Of a stretch of DNA of 64,000 bases, positions 19,277 to 27,900 are shown piece after piece. The stretch spans positions 169,649-233,648 of the forward strand of contig JANQEE010000045.1 in NCBI GenBank assembly GCA_028278525.1. The letters are read 5' to 3'. Source of the stretch: Minwuiaceae bacterium (GTDB lineage Bacteria > Pseudomonadota > Alphaproteobacteria > Minwuiales > Minwuiaceae). Position 1 is the first letter of the stretch, and the number at the start of each line of letters is the position of its first letter. Made by a program: the position numbers and the translations under genes. The notes beneath the pieces are model-generated. The model was not told where the DNA came from and did no database searches. It saw only the letters and a list, made by a program, of their open reading frames with translations.

Positions 19277-19328
19277 TAGATCAACCTGCGTTCAGGTGAA
19301 TTCACCTGAACGCAGACAAGTTGATCTA
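19277..19328. repeat. Large palindrome (15-bp perfect core arms plus 9-bp outer arms)
   Basis: The centre is a perfect inverted repeat, CTGCGTTCAGGTGAA (19286-19300) against its complement (19301-19315) with no loop. Outer arms TAGATCAAC (19277-19285) and GTTGATCTA (19320-19328) also match, offset by four unpaired bases. It lies between two same-direction genes. It could be a hairpin in RNA, a mobile palindromic element or a dyad operator; the lack of a T-run argues against a simple terminator. Confidence 0.8.
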
Positions 19329-19340
19329 CTTTTGAAGAAT

Positions 19341-19382
19341 TAGAGCATCTTGTCCGAGTTCAATTGAACGCGGGATGCTCTA
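19341..19382. repeat. Second palindromic element with AGAGCATC ends
   Basis: Outer arms TAGAGCATC (19341-19349) and GATGCTCTA (19374-19382) are exact complements. Inside is the 12-bp perfect palindrome GTTCAATTGAAC. It shares the GTTCA...TGAAC core with the palindrome 13 bases upstream, so the two look like related units of one family. This form resembles short palindromic repeats I recall from alphaproteobacterial genomes. It ends 19 bases before the start of the downstream dioxygenase gene. Confidence 0.75.
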
Positions 19383-19401
19383 GCACTCATGGAGCGCGAC
19401 C

Positions 19402-20091
19402 ATGATCTTCCGCCAGTTGTTCGATAGTGTATCCTGCACGTACAGTTACCTGATCGGCAGCCGAAAAGGCGGCGAAGCGCTGATCATCGACCCGGTTCTG
19501 GACAACGTCGACCGATACCTAAGGCTGCTAAGCGAACTGGACATGAAACTGGTCAAAGCCGTTGACACGCACCTGCATGCAGACCATATCACCGGGCTCG
19601 GCGCGTTGCGCGACAGCACCCGGTGCATAACCGTCATGGGCGAACAGAGCACGGCCGACATGGTCTGCCAGCGGGTCAAGGATGGGGACCGGATCGATGT
19701 CGACGGTATTCGCCTTAAAGCGATCCATACGCCCGGCCATACCGACGACTCGTACTGTTTCCTGCTGGACGGCCGGGTCTTCACCGGCGACACGCTGTTC
19801 ATCCGCGGCACCGGACGCACCGATTTCCAGAACGGCGACCCAGTCGCGCAGTACGATTCCATTTTCAACAAACTACTGCGGCTGCCGGACGAGACGCTGG
19901 TCTATCCGGGCCACGACTATAAAGGCGACACCGTCAGCACGATCCGCGAGGAGAAGGTCTACAACCCCCGCCTTCAGGTCGGCTCTGCCGAGCAGTACGC
20001 CGAGATCATGAACGGCCTCAACCTGCCCAATCCCAAGATGTTCGACATCGCCGTGCCGGCGAACATGCGGATAGGGCTCTGCGCCGTCTAA
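19402..20091 (+). CDS. ETHE1-type persulfide dioxygenase (metallo-beta-lactamase fold)
   Basis: A 229-aa mononuclear-iron enzyme that oxidises glutathione persulfide to sulfite and glutathione. The metal motif THLHADHITG, the second ligand HTPGHTDDSYC, the ETHE1 signature GTGRTDFQNGD, and the final ligand in YPGHDYKGDT are all present and in order. Length and motif variants fit ETHE1/PDO rather than glyoxalase II. It neighbours a rhodanese, the usual partner in persulfide metabolism. The start codon follows the palindromic repeats by 19 bases with only a weak ribosome site (GGAGCG). Confidence 0.92.
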   Translation: MIFRQLFDSVSCTYSYLIGSRKGGEALIIDPVLDNVDRYLRLLSELDMKLVKAVDTHLHADHITGLGALRDSTRCITVMGEQSTADMVCQRVKDGDRIDVDGIRLKAIHTPGHTDDSYCFLLDGRVFTGDTLFIRGTGRTDFQNGDPVAQYDSIFNKLLRLPDETLVYPGHDYKGDTVSTIREEKVYNPRLQVGSAEQYAEIMNGLNLPNPKMFDIAVPANMRIGLCAV

Positions 20092-20105
20092 AGAGGATAT
20101 CTTCA

Positions 20106-20930
20106 ATGAAACAACAGGAACGATGGCAGCTAAGCGGCAGCGGCGCGGAGAGCTACGAGCGCTTCCAGGTGCCGAGCGTGTTCGAGCCTCTGGCGCGCAT
20201 CTTTCTCGCCCACGTGCCGCTGCATCCGGGCGACCGGATGCTGGACGTCGCCTGCGGCACCGGCATCGTCGCACGCTTGGCGGTGCCGACCGTCGGCATC
20301 ACCGGGCGCGTCGCCGGGGTCGACCTCAATGCCGGCATGCTGGACGTGGCGAAACGGCAGTCGCCGCCGGACGAAGCCGAGATCGACTGGCGGCAGGGCG
20401 ATGCGGCAGCGCTTCCCTTTCTGGACGAGTCGTTCGACATCGTCTTTTGCCAGCAGGGCCTGCAGTTCTTCCCGGACAAGCTGCGCGCGCTTCAGGAAAT
20501 GCGCCGCGTACTCGCGCCGGGCGGACGGCTTGCCCTTTGCATCTGGCGCACCATCGAGCACAGCCCGTGCAACCTGGCGATTTCCACGGCCCTGGCCCGC
20601 CATATCGACGCGGAAGCGGCGGCCCGGATGCAGGCACCGCACGCGCTGGGCGATGCGACCGTGCTCAGGACGCTGATCGGCGATGCCGGCTTCGGCCGGG
20701 TCGAGATCCACGAAGCGACGGTGACACGCCGCATGCTGCCGCCGGAGCAGGCCATTCCGGGGCACCTGGCGAGCACGCCGGTCGGCCCGGACGTCGCCGC
20801 GCTGGACGACGCGACCCGCAAGGCGCTGATCGACGACATCGCCGCGGACCTCGGCCCCTACCGCGACGCGGACGGGCTGGCGATCCCGCAGGGCACCCAT
20901 ATCGTCCTGGCGAAGAAACCGGACGCGTGA
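20106..20930 (+). CDS. Class I SAM-dependent methyltransferase
   Basis: A 274-aa methyltransferase of the UbiE-like group with unknown substrate. Motif I is MLDVACGTGIVAR (about 44-56), the acidic loop GVDLNAGML follows, then FDIVFCQQGLQFFPD and APGGRLALCIWR. The start follows GAGGATATC closely after the dioxygenase stop, 14 bases upstream, so the two genes are probably co-transcribed. It is not a close duplicate of the methyltransferase at 16750, sharing only fold motifs. It ends convergently with the gene at 20950, only 19 bases apart. Confidence 0.85.
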   Translation: MKQQERWQLSGSGAESYERFQVPSVFEPLARIFLAHVPLHPGDRMLDVACGTGIVARLAVPTVGITGRVAGVDLNAGMLDVAKRQSPPDEAEIDWRQGDAAALPFLDESFDIVFCQQGLQFFPDKLRALQEMRRVLAPGGRLALCIWRTIEHSPCNLAISTALARHIDAEAAARMQAPHALGDATVLRTLIGDAGFGRVEIHEATVTRRMLPPEQAIPGHLASTPVGPDVAALDDATRKALIDDIAADLGPYRDADGLAIPQGTHIVLAKKPDA

Positions 20931-20949
20931 ACCGGACGTCAGCGCCTGC

Positions 20950-21453
20950 TCATACGTCTTTGATGCGTCCCTCGCCGTCGGGAACGCCGGGAACGATAAA
21001 AATTCGATACCATTCCAGGTCTTTGCGGGCGGCCAACTCGGAATCCGTAAGATCGCCCTCCTCGCCCAGACTGAGCAGGTCGACGCCGATATTTTGTCCG
21101 GCGACGTATAGCGCATAGTCTCCCGCATCGAGCTTTGCCGACAGGGCGGGCGTTTCGTCGACGACGGACATGACGTGCACGTCGCCGGTCGACGAACGGA
21201 ACGGGACGCAAGTGACACGCTGCCAGTCGTCGAGCGCCGGCGCCGCGTCCGACGCGACGAGCTCCACCCAATGATCGTTGAGGTCTGCCTCCGTGCCGAT
21301 CATGCGGAACGACGCGCCGCCGGCAAAGCCCTTCTCGAAGGTTTCCTCGTCCCAGTTTTCGTCGTCTTCGATCATTTTGGCGGGATCGTCGCAGACGACG
21401 ATCTGATAATCGCTCGCGAAGACGCGCGCCGCGCCCAGTTGTTTCTCAGCCAT
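20950..21453 (-). CDS. Acidic hypothetical protein
   Basis: A 167-aa soluble protein I do not recognise. It is rich in Asp and Glu, without a signal peptide, membrane segment or metal cluster. Predicted structure is mixed alpha/beta, with strand-like stretches YQIVVCDDP, VHVMSVVDE, YALYVAGQNIGVD and YRIFIVPGVPD. The reading frame has a good ribosome site (GGAAAGGG seven bases before the ATG) and codon use like its neighbours, so it is very likely real. It ends 23 bases after the downstream end of the SMP-30 gene's start side, in the same direction, so the SMP-30 gene upstream could be read through into it or lie in a separate unit. Confidence 0.75.
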   Translation of the reverse strand: MAEKQLGAARVFASDYQIVVCDDPAKMIEDDENWDEETFEKGFAGGASFRMIGTEADLNDHWVELVASDAAPALDDWQRVTCVPFRSSTGDVHVMSVVDETPALSAKLDAGDYALYVAGQNIGVDLLSLGEEGDLTDSELAARKDLEWYRIFIVPGVPDGEGRIKDV

Positions 21454-21476
21454 TCGATACCCTTTCCGTTTCTACG

Positions 21477-22346
21477 CTAAGCCGAAAAGCGAGGTTCAAT
21501 GGCGCCCGTTGCACCCAAACCGGTGATTTCCAACAGGGCGCCGGACGCCGGCATGGTTGGCCGTATGTGGCGGAAGTCCATGCCGATCGAGGTGACGTAC
21601 AGGCGGTCGAGATCCGTGCCGCCGAAGGCGACGCTGGTCGGGTATTCAACCGGCAGGCCGACTTCTCTGACCGTATCGCCTTCCGGGCCGAAGCAGACCA
21701 GCTTCGAGCCGCCGGTAATCGTCGACCAGTAGTTGCCGTCCGCGTCCAATGCCGCGCCGTCGGGCAGACCGCCGAGGTCCAACGTGTCCGCGTAACGCTC
21801 GCGGGGCCCGACCGCCCCCGCCTGGGCGTCGTAGGCGTAACGGTAGATGGCCTTCGCCGAAGTGTCGGCGATCAACAGGGTGCCGCCGTCGGCGGTGACA
21901 ACGGGACCGTTGGCGTCGCTGACGCCGCCGTCCAGCCGGCGCCACTCGCCCCTGGGCGACAGCCACCAGAACGACCCGCTGTTGTCGTGGGTGAAGCTGA
22001 GAGAGCCGGTTATCAGGTTGCCGTGCCGGTCCGCCTGCGCGTCGTTCAGGCGGGGTTCCGGCGCCGGCGCGGGGTTGCCGGCGAAACGCTCCGTCCGACC
22101 GCTGTCGGCGTCGACCAGGTGGGCGCCGTCGTCCAGCAATGCCAAGACGTGGCCCGACTCGGTCAAAGCAAGGCCGGTGGGCATGGAGGCGAGGCGCAGT
22201 TCCGCTGGCTTGTCACCGCCCGCGTCAAGCCAACGTAGTCGATTGGCGGCGCAATCGACGAAATAGAGGCGACCGGCGCGGTCGTCCCAGTGCAGACTTT
22301 CGCCCCAACGCAACTTGAAATCGCCGATCTGCCGAATGTCGACCAT
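21477..22346 (-). CDS. SMP-30/gluconolactonase-like beta-propeller
   Basis: A 289-aa six-bladed propeller of the SMP-30/LRE family, members of which hydrolyse sugar lactones with a divalent metal. The start at 22346 gives MVDIRQIGDF and has GAGAGACAC before it. Family landmarks: GESLHWDDRAGRLYFVD (metal Glu), LNDAQADRHGNLITGSL (Asn and Asp ligands), NGPVVTADGGTLLIADT and GLPDGAALDADGNYW. The metal ligands look intact. The substrate cannot be deduced. It lies just upstream of the hypothetical gene at 20950 and divergent from the enoyl-CoA hydratase. Confidence 0.88.
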   Translation of the reverse strand: MVDIRQIGDFKLRWGESLHWDDRAGRLYFVDCAANRLRWLDAGGDKPAELRLASMPTGLALTESGHVLALLDDGAHLVDADSGRTERFAGNPAPAPEPRLNDAQADRHGNLITGSLSFTHDNSGSFWWLSPRGEWRRLDGGVSDANGPVVTADGGTLLIADTSAKAIYRYAYDAQAGAVGPRERYADTLDLGGLPDGAALDADGNYWSTITGGSKLVCFGPEGDTVREVGLPVEYPTSVAFGGTDLDRLYVTSIGMDFRHIRPTMPASGALLEITGLGATGAIEPRFSA

Positions 22347-22468
22347 GTGTCTCTCGAGCATAGCCGCAATCGGCAGTTCAAGCCACCCGTCAGTACGACT
22401 CCCGTCGCATTGCGCCGGCAAGCCGACTTCGGCCACCATTGGACGGTAGCAATGAGTGGAGACGGGCG

Positions 22469-23239
22469 ATGACAACGAAGGCGGTATCGGTGGAGCGCGA
22501 CGGCAAGGTCGCGGTGGTGCGGTTCGATCGGGGCGGCAGCCTCAACGCGTTCAACCAGGAGCTGATCCTGGAATTGACCGCGGTGGCGAAAGAGTTCCAG
22601 GAAGACCTGGAGACCCAGGCAGTGGTGCTGACCGGGGCGGCCAATTCGTTCTCAGCGGGGATCGACCTGAAGGACCGGGCGACCTGGGAGCCGTTGGACG
22701 ACGTGGCGCAGCGGTCCCGGTTCTACCGCGGCGTCCGGCTCTGCGCGGCCTGGGAGGCGATGCCGCAGGTGACGGTCGCGGCGATCGAGGGCATGGCGGT
22801 CGGCGCGGGCGTCGCCCTGGCGCTGGCCTGCGACTGGCGGGTGATGGCGCGGAATGCCTTCCTCTACGTCCCGGAGGTCAAAATCGGACTGAACCTGCAA
22901 TGGGGCGCCCTGCCCCGACTGATCACCCTGGTCGGCCCGGCGCGGGCGAAACGAATCGTGCTGCTCTGCGAACGGATGAACGCGGGCCAGGCGCTGGACT
23001 GGGGCCTGATCGAAGAGGCGGCGGACGACGGCACGGCGGTCGCGGCGGCGCGTGAACTGGCGGAAGCCGCCGCCGCCATGCCGGCAGCGACGGTGCGCAT
23101 GGTCAAGGAAGCGGTCAACGCCACGGCCAACGCCCTGCACGGTGCGACCAGCTTCGCCGACGCCGACCAGAGCCAGCTTACCCGCAGCTTCAGCGACGCC
23201 CTGGCCGCGCGCGAGGCGTTCGGCCAGGGCAGCGGCTGA
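22469..23239 (+). CDS. Enoyl-CoA hydratase/isomerase family protein
   Basis: A 256-aa crotonase-fold enzyme. The start at 22469 follows GGAGACGGG. The first oxyanion-hole strand is NSFSAGIDLKD (about 64-74) and the second is IEGMAVGAGVALALACDWR (about 106-124). The active-site region contains the VPEVKIGL motif with its Glu. Family members hydrate enoyl-CoA or carry out related CoA chemistry, so the exact reaction is unknown. It stands alone, with a 122-bp divergent promoter region shared with the SMP-30 gene. Confidence 0.88.
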   Translation: MTTKAVSVERDGKVAVVRFDRGGSLNAFNQELILELTAVAKEFQEDLETQAVVLTGAANSFSAGIDLKDRATWEPLDDVAQRSRFYRGVRLCAAWEAMPQVTVAAIEGMAVGAGVALALACDWRVMARNAFLYVPEVKIGLNLQWGALPRLITLVGPARAKRIVLLCERMNAGQALDWGLIEEAADDGTAVAAARELAEAAAAMPAATVRMVKEAVNATANALHGATSFADADQSQLTRSFSDALAAREAFGQGSG

Positions 23240-23406
23240 ATCCGCCAAACGGCTTATTACCGGCCCGCGGTACCGCCGCCGAGCGGCGGGTGCGGACCGC
23301 CGACGTTCGGCCTAACGCAATAGTGTTGCTGACCTGACTTGTTTCCAAGTCCGTATCGAGTATGGCATGCTGCTTTGGATTGCGTATCACAGAGCGGCAG
23401 ACATGA

Positions 23407-24606
23407 ATGGCGGACAACGCATCAACGGAAACGAGCGAAAATGCGGCAGGCGGGCCAGGCCAGACGACCGCCCTGTCCGCCTGTCTCGTGCTGCTGGCCG
23501 CGGCCCCTGTTCTCTACTTCTCGTTACCTAATCATTTAAACGCGGACCTGAGAGACGCGCTCCTACCCTGGCTCCACCACCTGATAGAGGCCGGCAGATT
23601 CGCCGCGCTTGGCGACGCGGTTTACGACTACACGCCGACTTATATTTACCTTCTGTCAATCGCCAGCCATCTCGACGGAACTGTCGCCGACATCACGATC
23701 ATCAAGTCGATCTCAATTCTCTTCAATTTCGTCGCGGCGTTTCTGGTCTACAACATCACCGCACAGTTTCATCGTCCGCCGACAATCCCGGCCATGGCGG
23801 CGGCCGGCTTTCTGTTTCTGCCTACGGCTGTCGTCAACAGCGCATATTGGGGCCAGGTGGATATTCTGCACACGAGCCTGCTGCTCGCATCGTTCTACTT
23901 CACCTTGATCAGACGGCCGTTTCCGGCGGTCTTCTGTTTCAGCGTCGCCATTTCGGTAAAGCTGCAATCGATCTTCTTCGGCCCATATCTGCTGTTTCTG
24001 GTGTTTCGGCGTGAAATTCCCTGGAGGTACTTGATCCTGATACCGATCGTCTATTCGGTCGCCATGCTGCCGGCCGCCATCGCCGGGCGACCGTGGGCGG
24101 AACTTCTGACGATCTACCTCGCTCAGAGCGAACGCTTCCACGACCTGTCGAGGGCGGCGCCGAACCTGTACACGTTCTTACAGGAACACCTTCATTACTA
24201 TTATCGTCGGATCGTCGCGCTGGGCATCGGGATCACCGCGATAATCGGCCTGATCATCTCGCTCAGCGCGTTACGGCTGAGGGAGGTTTCGGCGTCGACC
24301 AGACTGCTGCTGGCGACGTTCACGGTCGCGCTGATGCCTTTCATGTTGCCGAAGATGCATGACCGCTATTTCTTCACGGCGGACGTATTCGCCTATGTCC
24401 TGGTTTTCGCCATGCCGCGGATGTGGCCGGTCGCCGTCACGCTGCAAGTGAGTTCGCTGCTGGCCTACAGCGACTTCCTGTTTGGCGTCTCCGTCGGGCC
24501 GCACATCGGCGGCGTCCTGAACACGGCGCTGCTGCTCGGACTCACGATCTATATCCTACGCCACTATGGGCACGAGCTTGCGCCGCGGCCGCGCCGGGCC
24601 GCGTAG
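23407..24606 (+). CDS. GT-C fold membrane glycosyltransferase-like protein
   Basis: A 399-aa polytopic membrane protein with about ten hydrophobic helices. After the first helix an acidic loop contains NADLRDALLPW, the place of the catalytic Asp in GT-C mannosyl/glucosyltransferases. The segment YWGQVDILHTSLLL is characteristic of GT87/ALG-like polyprenyl-phosphate-dependent enzymes. A late KMHDRYFFTADVFAY motif is also typical. The role would be transfer of a sugar from a lipid-linked donor in the periplasm; acceptor unknown. Codon use is slightly less GC-rich than its neighbours. It ends convergently 15 bases from the molybdoenzyme. Confidence 0.8.
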   Translation: MADNASTETSENAAGGPGQTTALSACLVLLAAAPVLYFSLPNHLNADLRDALLPWLHHLIEAGRFAALGDAVYDYTPTYIYLLSIASHLDGTVADITIIKSISILFNFVAAFLVYNITAQFHRPPTIPAMAAAGFLFLPTAVVNSAYWGQVDILHTSLLLASFYFTLIRRPFPAVFCFSVAISVKLQSIFFGPYLLFLVFRREIPWRYLILIPIVYSVAMLPAAIAGRPWAELLTIYLAQSERFHDLSRAAPNLYTFLQEHLHYYYRRIVALGIGITAIIGLIISLSALRLREVSASTRLLLATFTVALMPFMLPKMHDRYFFTADVFAYVLVFAMPRMWPVAVTLQVSSLLAYSDFLFGVSVGPHIGGVLNTALLLGLTIYILRHYGHELAPRPRRAA

Positions 24607-24621
24607 GCGGCAGCCCGGCCG

Positions 24622-26766
24622 TCACTCCGCCGCCTGGGCCGCGGCTACGGGCGCGACCTCCACAAGGTTGTCGGAGAAGGTGGGCGCGCGGCCGAGGTCG
24701 GCGTAGGCGCCGGAATTGACCGCCTGTACCGTCGCCTCGCCGGCGCTGAGCTTGCGCCAGTAGCCGAGCGGCGCCACCACGACGCCGGGCATCACGTCTT
24801 CATCGATCCGCGCGACAGCCTGGAACGAGCCGCGGTCGTTGCTGACGAGAACCGGCATGCCGTCGCCGATGTTTCGGTCGCGCGCGTCGGCCGGGCTGAT
24901 CAGCACGCCCTGCTCGCCCGCGTGGTGCAACTGCTGCGCCATGTTGCCGTAGCTGGAGTTCATGAAGGCGTGGCTCTTCGGCGACAGGATGTTGAGCGGG
25001 TAGCGCTTGGCCAGCGCCGCGTCGGTCGCCGCGGCCTCGCGCGGCGGGATGTAGTGCGGCAGCGGGTCGACCGGCTCGCCCGACTGGAACTCCTCGGAGC
25101 CCTGGCGGAACAGCGACAGCACGAAATTGCCCGTCTCCGCCATCGATGCCTTGAATTCGCATTTGCCCGAGGGCGTGAGGAAGTTGCCCTCGCGATGCGG
25201 CGCGAAATCCTCGGCGGCCGGCAGGTTGAGGCGCGCGAAGCCGGTCTCCCGCAAGGCATCCAGCGTGATGCCTTCCAGCGCCGGGTTCGACCAGTCGAGC
25301 GACGTTTCGATCATCTCCCGGTCGGTGCGGCGGAAGAACGGGTCGTCGAAGCCGAAGGTCGCGGCCAGACGGCGGAACAGCTCGGTGTTCGGGACCGCCT
25401 CGCCGAGCGGGTCGATCGCCCGGTTGTTGTAGGAGAGATAGAGGTGGCCCCAGGAGAACATAATGTCCTCCTGCTCCAACTGGGTGGTTGCCGGCAGTAC
25501 CAGATCGGCATACTGCGCGGTGTCGGTCAGGAACTGCTCGCTGACCACGGTGAACAGGTCCTCGCGCGCCAGGCCGCGCACCAGCTTGCCCTGTTCCGGC
25601 GCGACCACCAGCGGGTTCGAGTTGTAGACGAAAAGCGACTGGATCGGCGGATCCAGATCCATCTCGCCGGCGAGCGCCGGGCCGAGCCGCCACTGGTTCA
25701 GCACGCGGGTGCCGGGGGCAATCAGGTCCGGCCGCAGGGCCGAGCCCCAATCGATGGGGAACGCCCAGATCGGCAGTTGCAGGATGCCGCCGCCGGGCCG
25801 CCGCCAGGAGCCGACAAGGGCCGGCAGGCAGGCCAGCGCGCGCACCGTCTGGCCGCCGCCGGCATGGCGTTCGACGGCGACGCCGATGCGGACGACCGAC
25901 GGTTGCGCGGTTGCGAACTCCCTGGCCAGGGTGCGGATGTCGTCAGCCGGCACGCCGGTGATCGCCGCCACCTTTTCCGGCGGATAGTCGGCGACGCGCT
26001 GTTTCAGCTCGTCGAAGCCGATTGTGTATTTTTCGACGTAATCGTGGTCGACCAAGTCTTCTTCGACGATCACGTTCATCATGGCAAGCGCCAGCGCGGC
26101 GTCGGTGCCCGGCCGGATCGGAATGTGCCAGTCCGCCTTCTTGGCGGTGCGGGTCCTGACCGGATCGATCACCACGACCTTGGCGCCGTTGGCCTGGGCC
26201 TCGGCGATGAACGGCCAGTGATGCAGATTGGTGCTCATGGTGTTGCAGGCCCAGAGCACGATGTATTTCGAATAGCGGAAGGATTCCGGATCGAGGCCCG
26301 GGGTCGGTCCGATGGTCATGAAATAGGCGGTGCAGGAACCGGAATCGCAGAACGTGCGCTCACTGATCGTGGCACCGAACTTGTTGAAGAACGGATCGCC
26401 GACATTCAGGCCGTTCAAGATGCCCTCGGTGCCGAGATAGCTGTAGGGCAGGATCGCCGTCGGGCCGTATTCGTCGACGATCGCGGTCCAGCGCTGCTTG
26501 ATCTCCGCCAGCGCCTCGTCCCAGGTGATGCGCTCGAACCGGCCGCTGCCTTTCGGCCCGGTGCGCTTCAGCGGATGCAGCACCCGGTCGGGGCTGTAGA
26601 CGCGCTCCTGGTAGTTGTTGACCTTCACGCACAGGCCGCCGCGGGTGAACGGATGGTCGGGGTTGCCGCGCACAGCAACGGCTCGGCCGTCTTTCACCGT
26701 GGTCAGCATCGAACAGGTATCGGGGCAATCGTGCGGGCACGCGCCGACTATCGTGGTTTCGCTCAT
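24622..26766 (-). CDS. Cytoplasmic molybdopterin oxidoreductase (DMSO reductase superfamily)
   Basis: A 714-aa oxidoreductase with bis-MGD cofactor. The N-terminal [4Fe-4S] site is Cys10-x3-Cys14-x3-Cys18-x27-Cys46. MGD-binding landmarks follow: WDEALAEIK, the region around FCDSGSCTAY, CNTMSTNLHHWP, VVVIDPVRT and the C-terminal domain containing SPKSHAFMNSSYGN and GVLISPADARDRNIGDG. There is no Tat signal, so the enzyme is predicted to be cytosolic. It looks like the YoaE-like uncharacterised branch rather than a nitrate reductase or formate dehydrogenase; the molybdenum ligand cannot be fixed by eye. The AraC-type gene is divergent with 221 bases between, a plausible regulator. Confidence 0.9.
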   Translation of the reverse strand: MSETTIVGACPHDCPDTCSMLTTVKDGRAVAVRGNPDHPFTRGGLCVKVNNYQERVYSPDRVLHPLKRTGPKGSGRFERITWDEALAEIKQRWTAIVDEYGPTAILPYSYLGTEGILNGLNVGDPFFNKFGATISERTFCDSGSCTAYFMTIGPTPGLDPESFRYSKYIVLWACNTMSTNLHHWPFIAEAQANGAKVVVIDPVRTRTAKKADWHIPIRPGTDAALALAMMNVIVEEDLVDHDYVEKYTIGFDELKQRVADYPPEKVAAITGVPADDIRTLAREFATAQPSVVRIGVAVERHAGGGQTVRALACLPALVGSWRRPGGGILQLPIWAFPIDWGSALRPDLIAPGTRVLNQWRLGPALAGEMDLDPPIQSLFVYNSNPLVVAPEQGKLVRGLAREDLFTVVSEQFLTDTAQYADLVLPATTQLEQEDIMFSWGHLYLSYNNRAIDPLGEAVPNTELFRRLAATFGFDDPFFRRTDREMIETSLDWSNPALEGITLDALRETGFARLNLPAAEDFAPHREGNFLTPSGKCEFKASMAETGNFVLSLFRQGSEEFQSGEPVDPLPHYIPPREAAATDAALAKRYPLNILSPKSHAFMNSSYGNMAQQLHHAGEQGVLISPADARDRNIGDGMPVLVSNDRGSFQAVARIDEDVMPGVVVAPLGYWRKLSAGEATVQAVNSGAYADLGRAPTFSDNLVEVAPVAAAQAAE

Positions 26767-26987
26767 TTGTGGTCTCCCAAGCCTCTCGGTCTTCGATCAG
26801 ACCAGCCGGTATCTTCCGGCTTTGCCTTTTTCGACCTGGGTACGCTAACGACACCGAAACGGCGCGTCTTATCCGAGATTGCGGTCGCTTTGCAGAATTA
26901 TGCGGAATGGGCCGACATAACCGGCACCGTGACAAGGCGCGGCGGATTGCGTTACGGTTTGCTTCGGACGCCGAGGAGGATGGGACA

Positions 26988-27884
26988 GTGTCTGGTTTGA
27001 CCGGGCACGGCGACGAGAAATACACGACCGGGTCGCGGCTCGCGACGAGCGCCGGACGCGGCTGGACCGGCTTGCTGGCCGAACGCTGGCATCACGGGGC
27101 CGGCCACCTGGCCGACGTGGAGCCGCGCGAGACCGAGGTGGTGGTGCTGATCGACGGGCGGCTGCGCGTCAGGCGGCGCGGGGACGGGCGATTGCAGGAC
27201 CACACGGCCCGACCCGGCACGGTCTGGCTCTGCCCCGCCGGCATTCCCGAAGACATGATCCGCCTGGACGGCGAGATCAGCGAAAGCGTGCACATCTATA
27301 TACCGGCGTCGCCGCTATCGGCCTCGGCGCTGGAGGAGTTCGACATCGACCCCACCGGCGCCCGGCTGCGCTACGACGGCGGCTTCCGCGATCCGGTGAT
27401 CGAGCAGATCGGCCGCACGGTATTGACCGAGTTGAAGCAGCCGGGGCCGGGTGGTGGCCTGCTGGTGGAAACGATGGGCGCGGCGCTGGCCGCCTATTTG
27501 CTGCGCCATTATTCCAACCGCTCCCCGTCCGCGACGCCCCTGCCCCGCGCCGACGGCGCGCTGGACCGCCGCCGATTGCAGCGCATTACGGACTATATAG
27601 TGGAAAACCTGCAGGAGACCCTGACGCTGGAGGCGTTGGCCGCGGAAGCCTGCCTAAGCCGGTATCATTTCGCGCGGGCGTTCAAGGCCGCTGTCGGCAC
27701 GACGCCGCACCGCTTCGTCGTGGAGCAACGCGTGGCGCGGGCGCGGGACCTGCTGAGCAGCGGCGAGCTCTCCCTGGCCGACGTGGCGGCGCGTTGCGGC
27801 TTCTCTTCGCAGGCGCATTTCACCCGGGCCTTCCGCGACGCGACGGGCGTGACGCCGGGCGCGTTTCGCGCCGGGCTGCATTAA
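26988..27884 (+). CDS. AraC-family transcriptional regulator
   Basis: A 298-aa regulator. I chose a GTG start at 26988 because AGGAGGA lies seven bases before it, which is the best ribosome site in the region. Residues 1-160 form a cupin-like sensor half (TEVVVLIDGRLRVRRRG). The last 100 residues contain two helix-turn-helices: LTLEALAAEACLSRYHFAR with FKAAVGTTPHRFV, then LADVAARCGFSSQAHFTR with FRDATGVTPGAFR. It is divergent from the molybdoenzyme gene, so it most likely controls that gene or itself. Inducer unknown. Confidence 0.9.
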   Translation: MSGLTGHGDEKYTTGSRLATSAGRGWTGLLAERWHHGAGHLADVEPRETEVVVLIDGRLRVRRRGDGRLQDHTARPGTVWLCPAGIPEDMIRLDGEISESVHIYIPASPLSASALEEFDIDPTGARLRYDGGFRDPVIEQIGRTVLTELKQPGPGGGLLVETMGAALAAYLLRHYSNRSPSATPLPRADGALDRRRLQRITDYIVENLQETLTLEALAAEACLSRYHFARAFKAAVGTTPHRFVVEQRVARARDLLSSGELSLADVAARCGFSSQAHFTRAFRDATGVTPGAFRAGLH

Positions 27885-27900
27885 CAGGCTACCGGTCGCG

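Noticed and set aside
23273..23289. 7-bp hairpin CCGCCGC/GCGGCGG after the enoyl-CoA hydratase
   Set aside because: The arms are short and all GC, in a region of high GC, with no T-run; chance is a good explanation.
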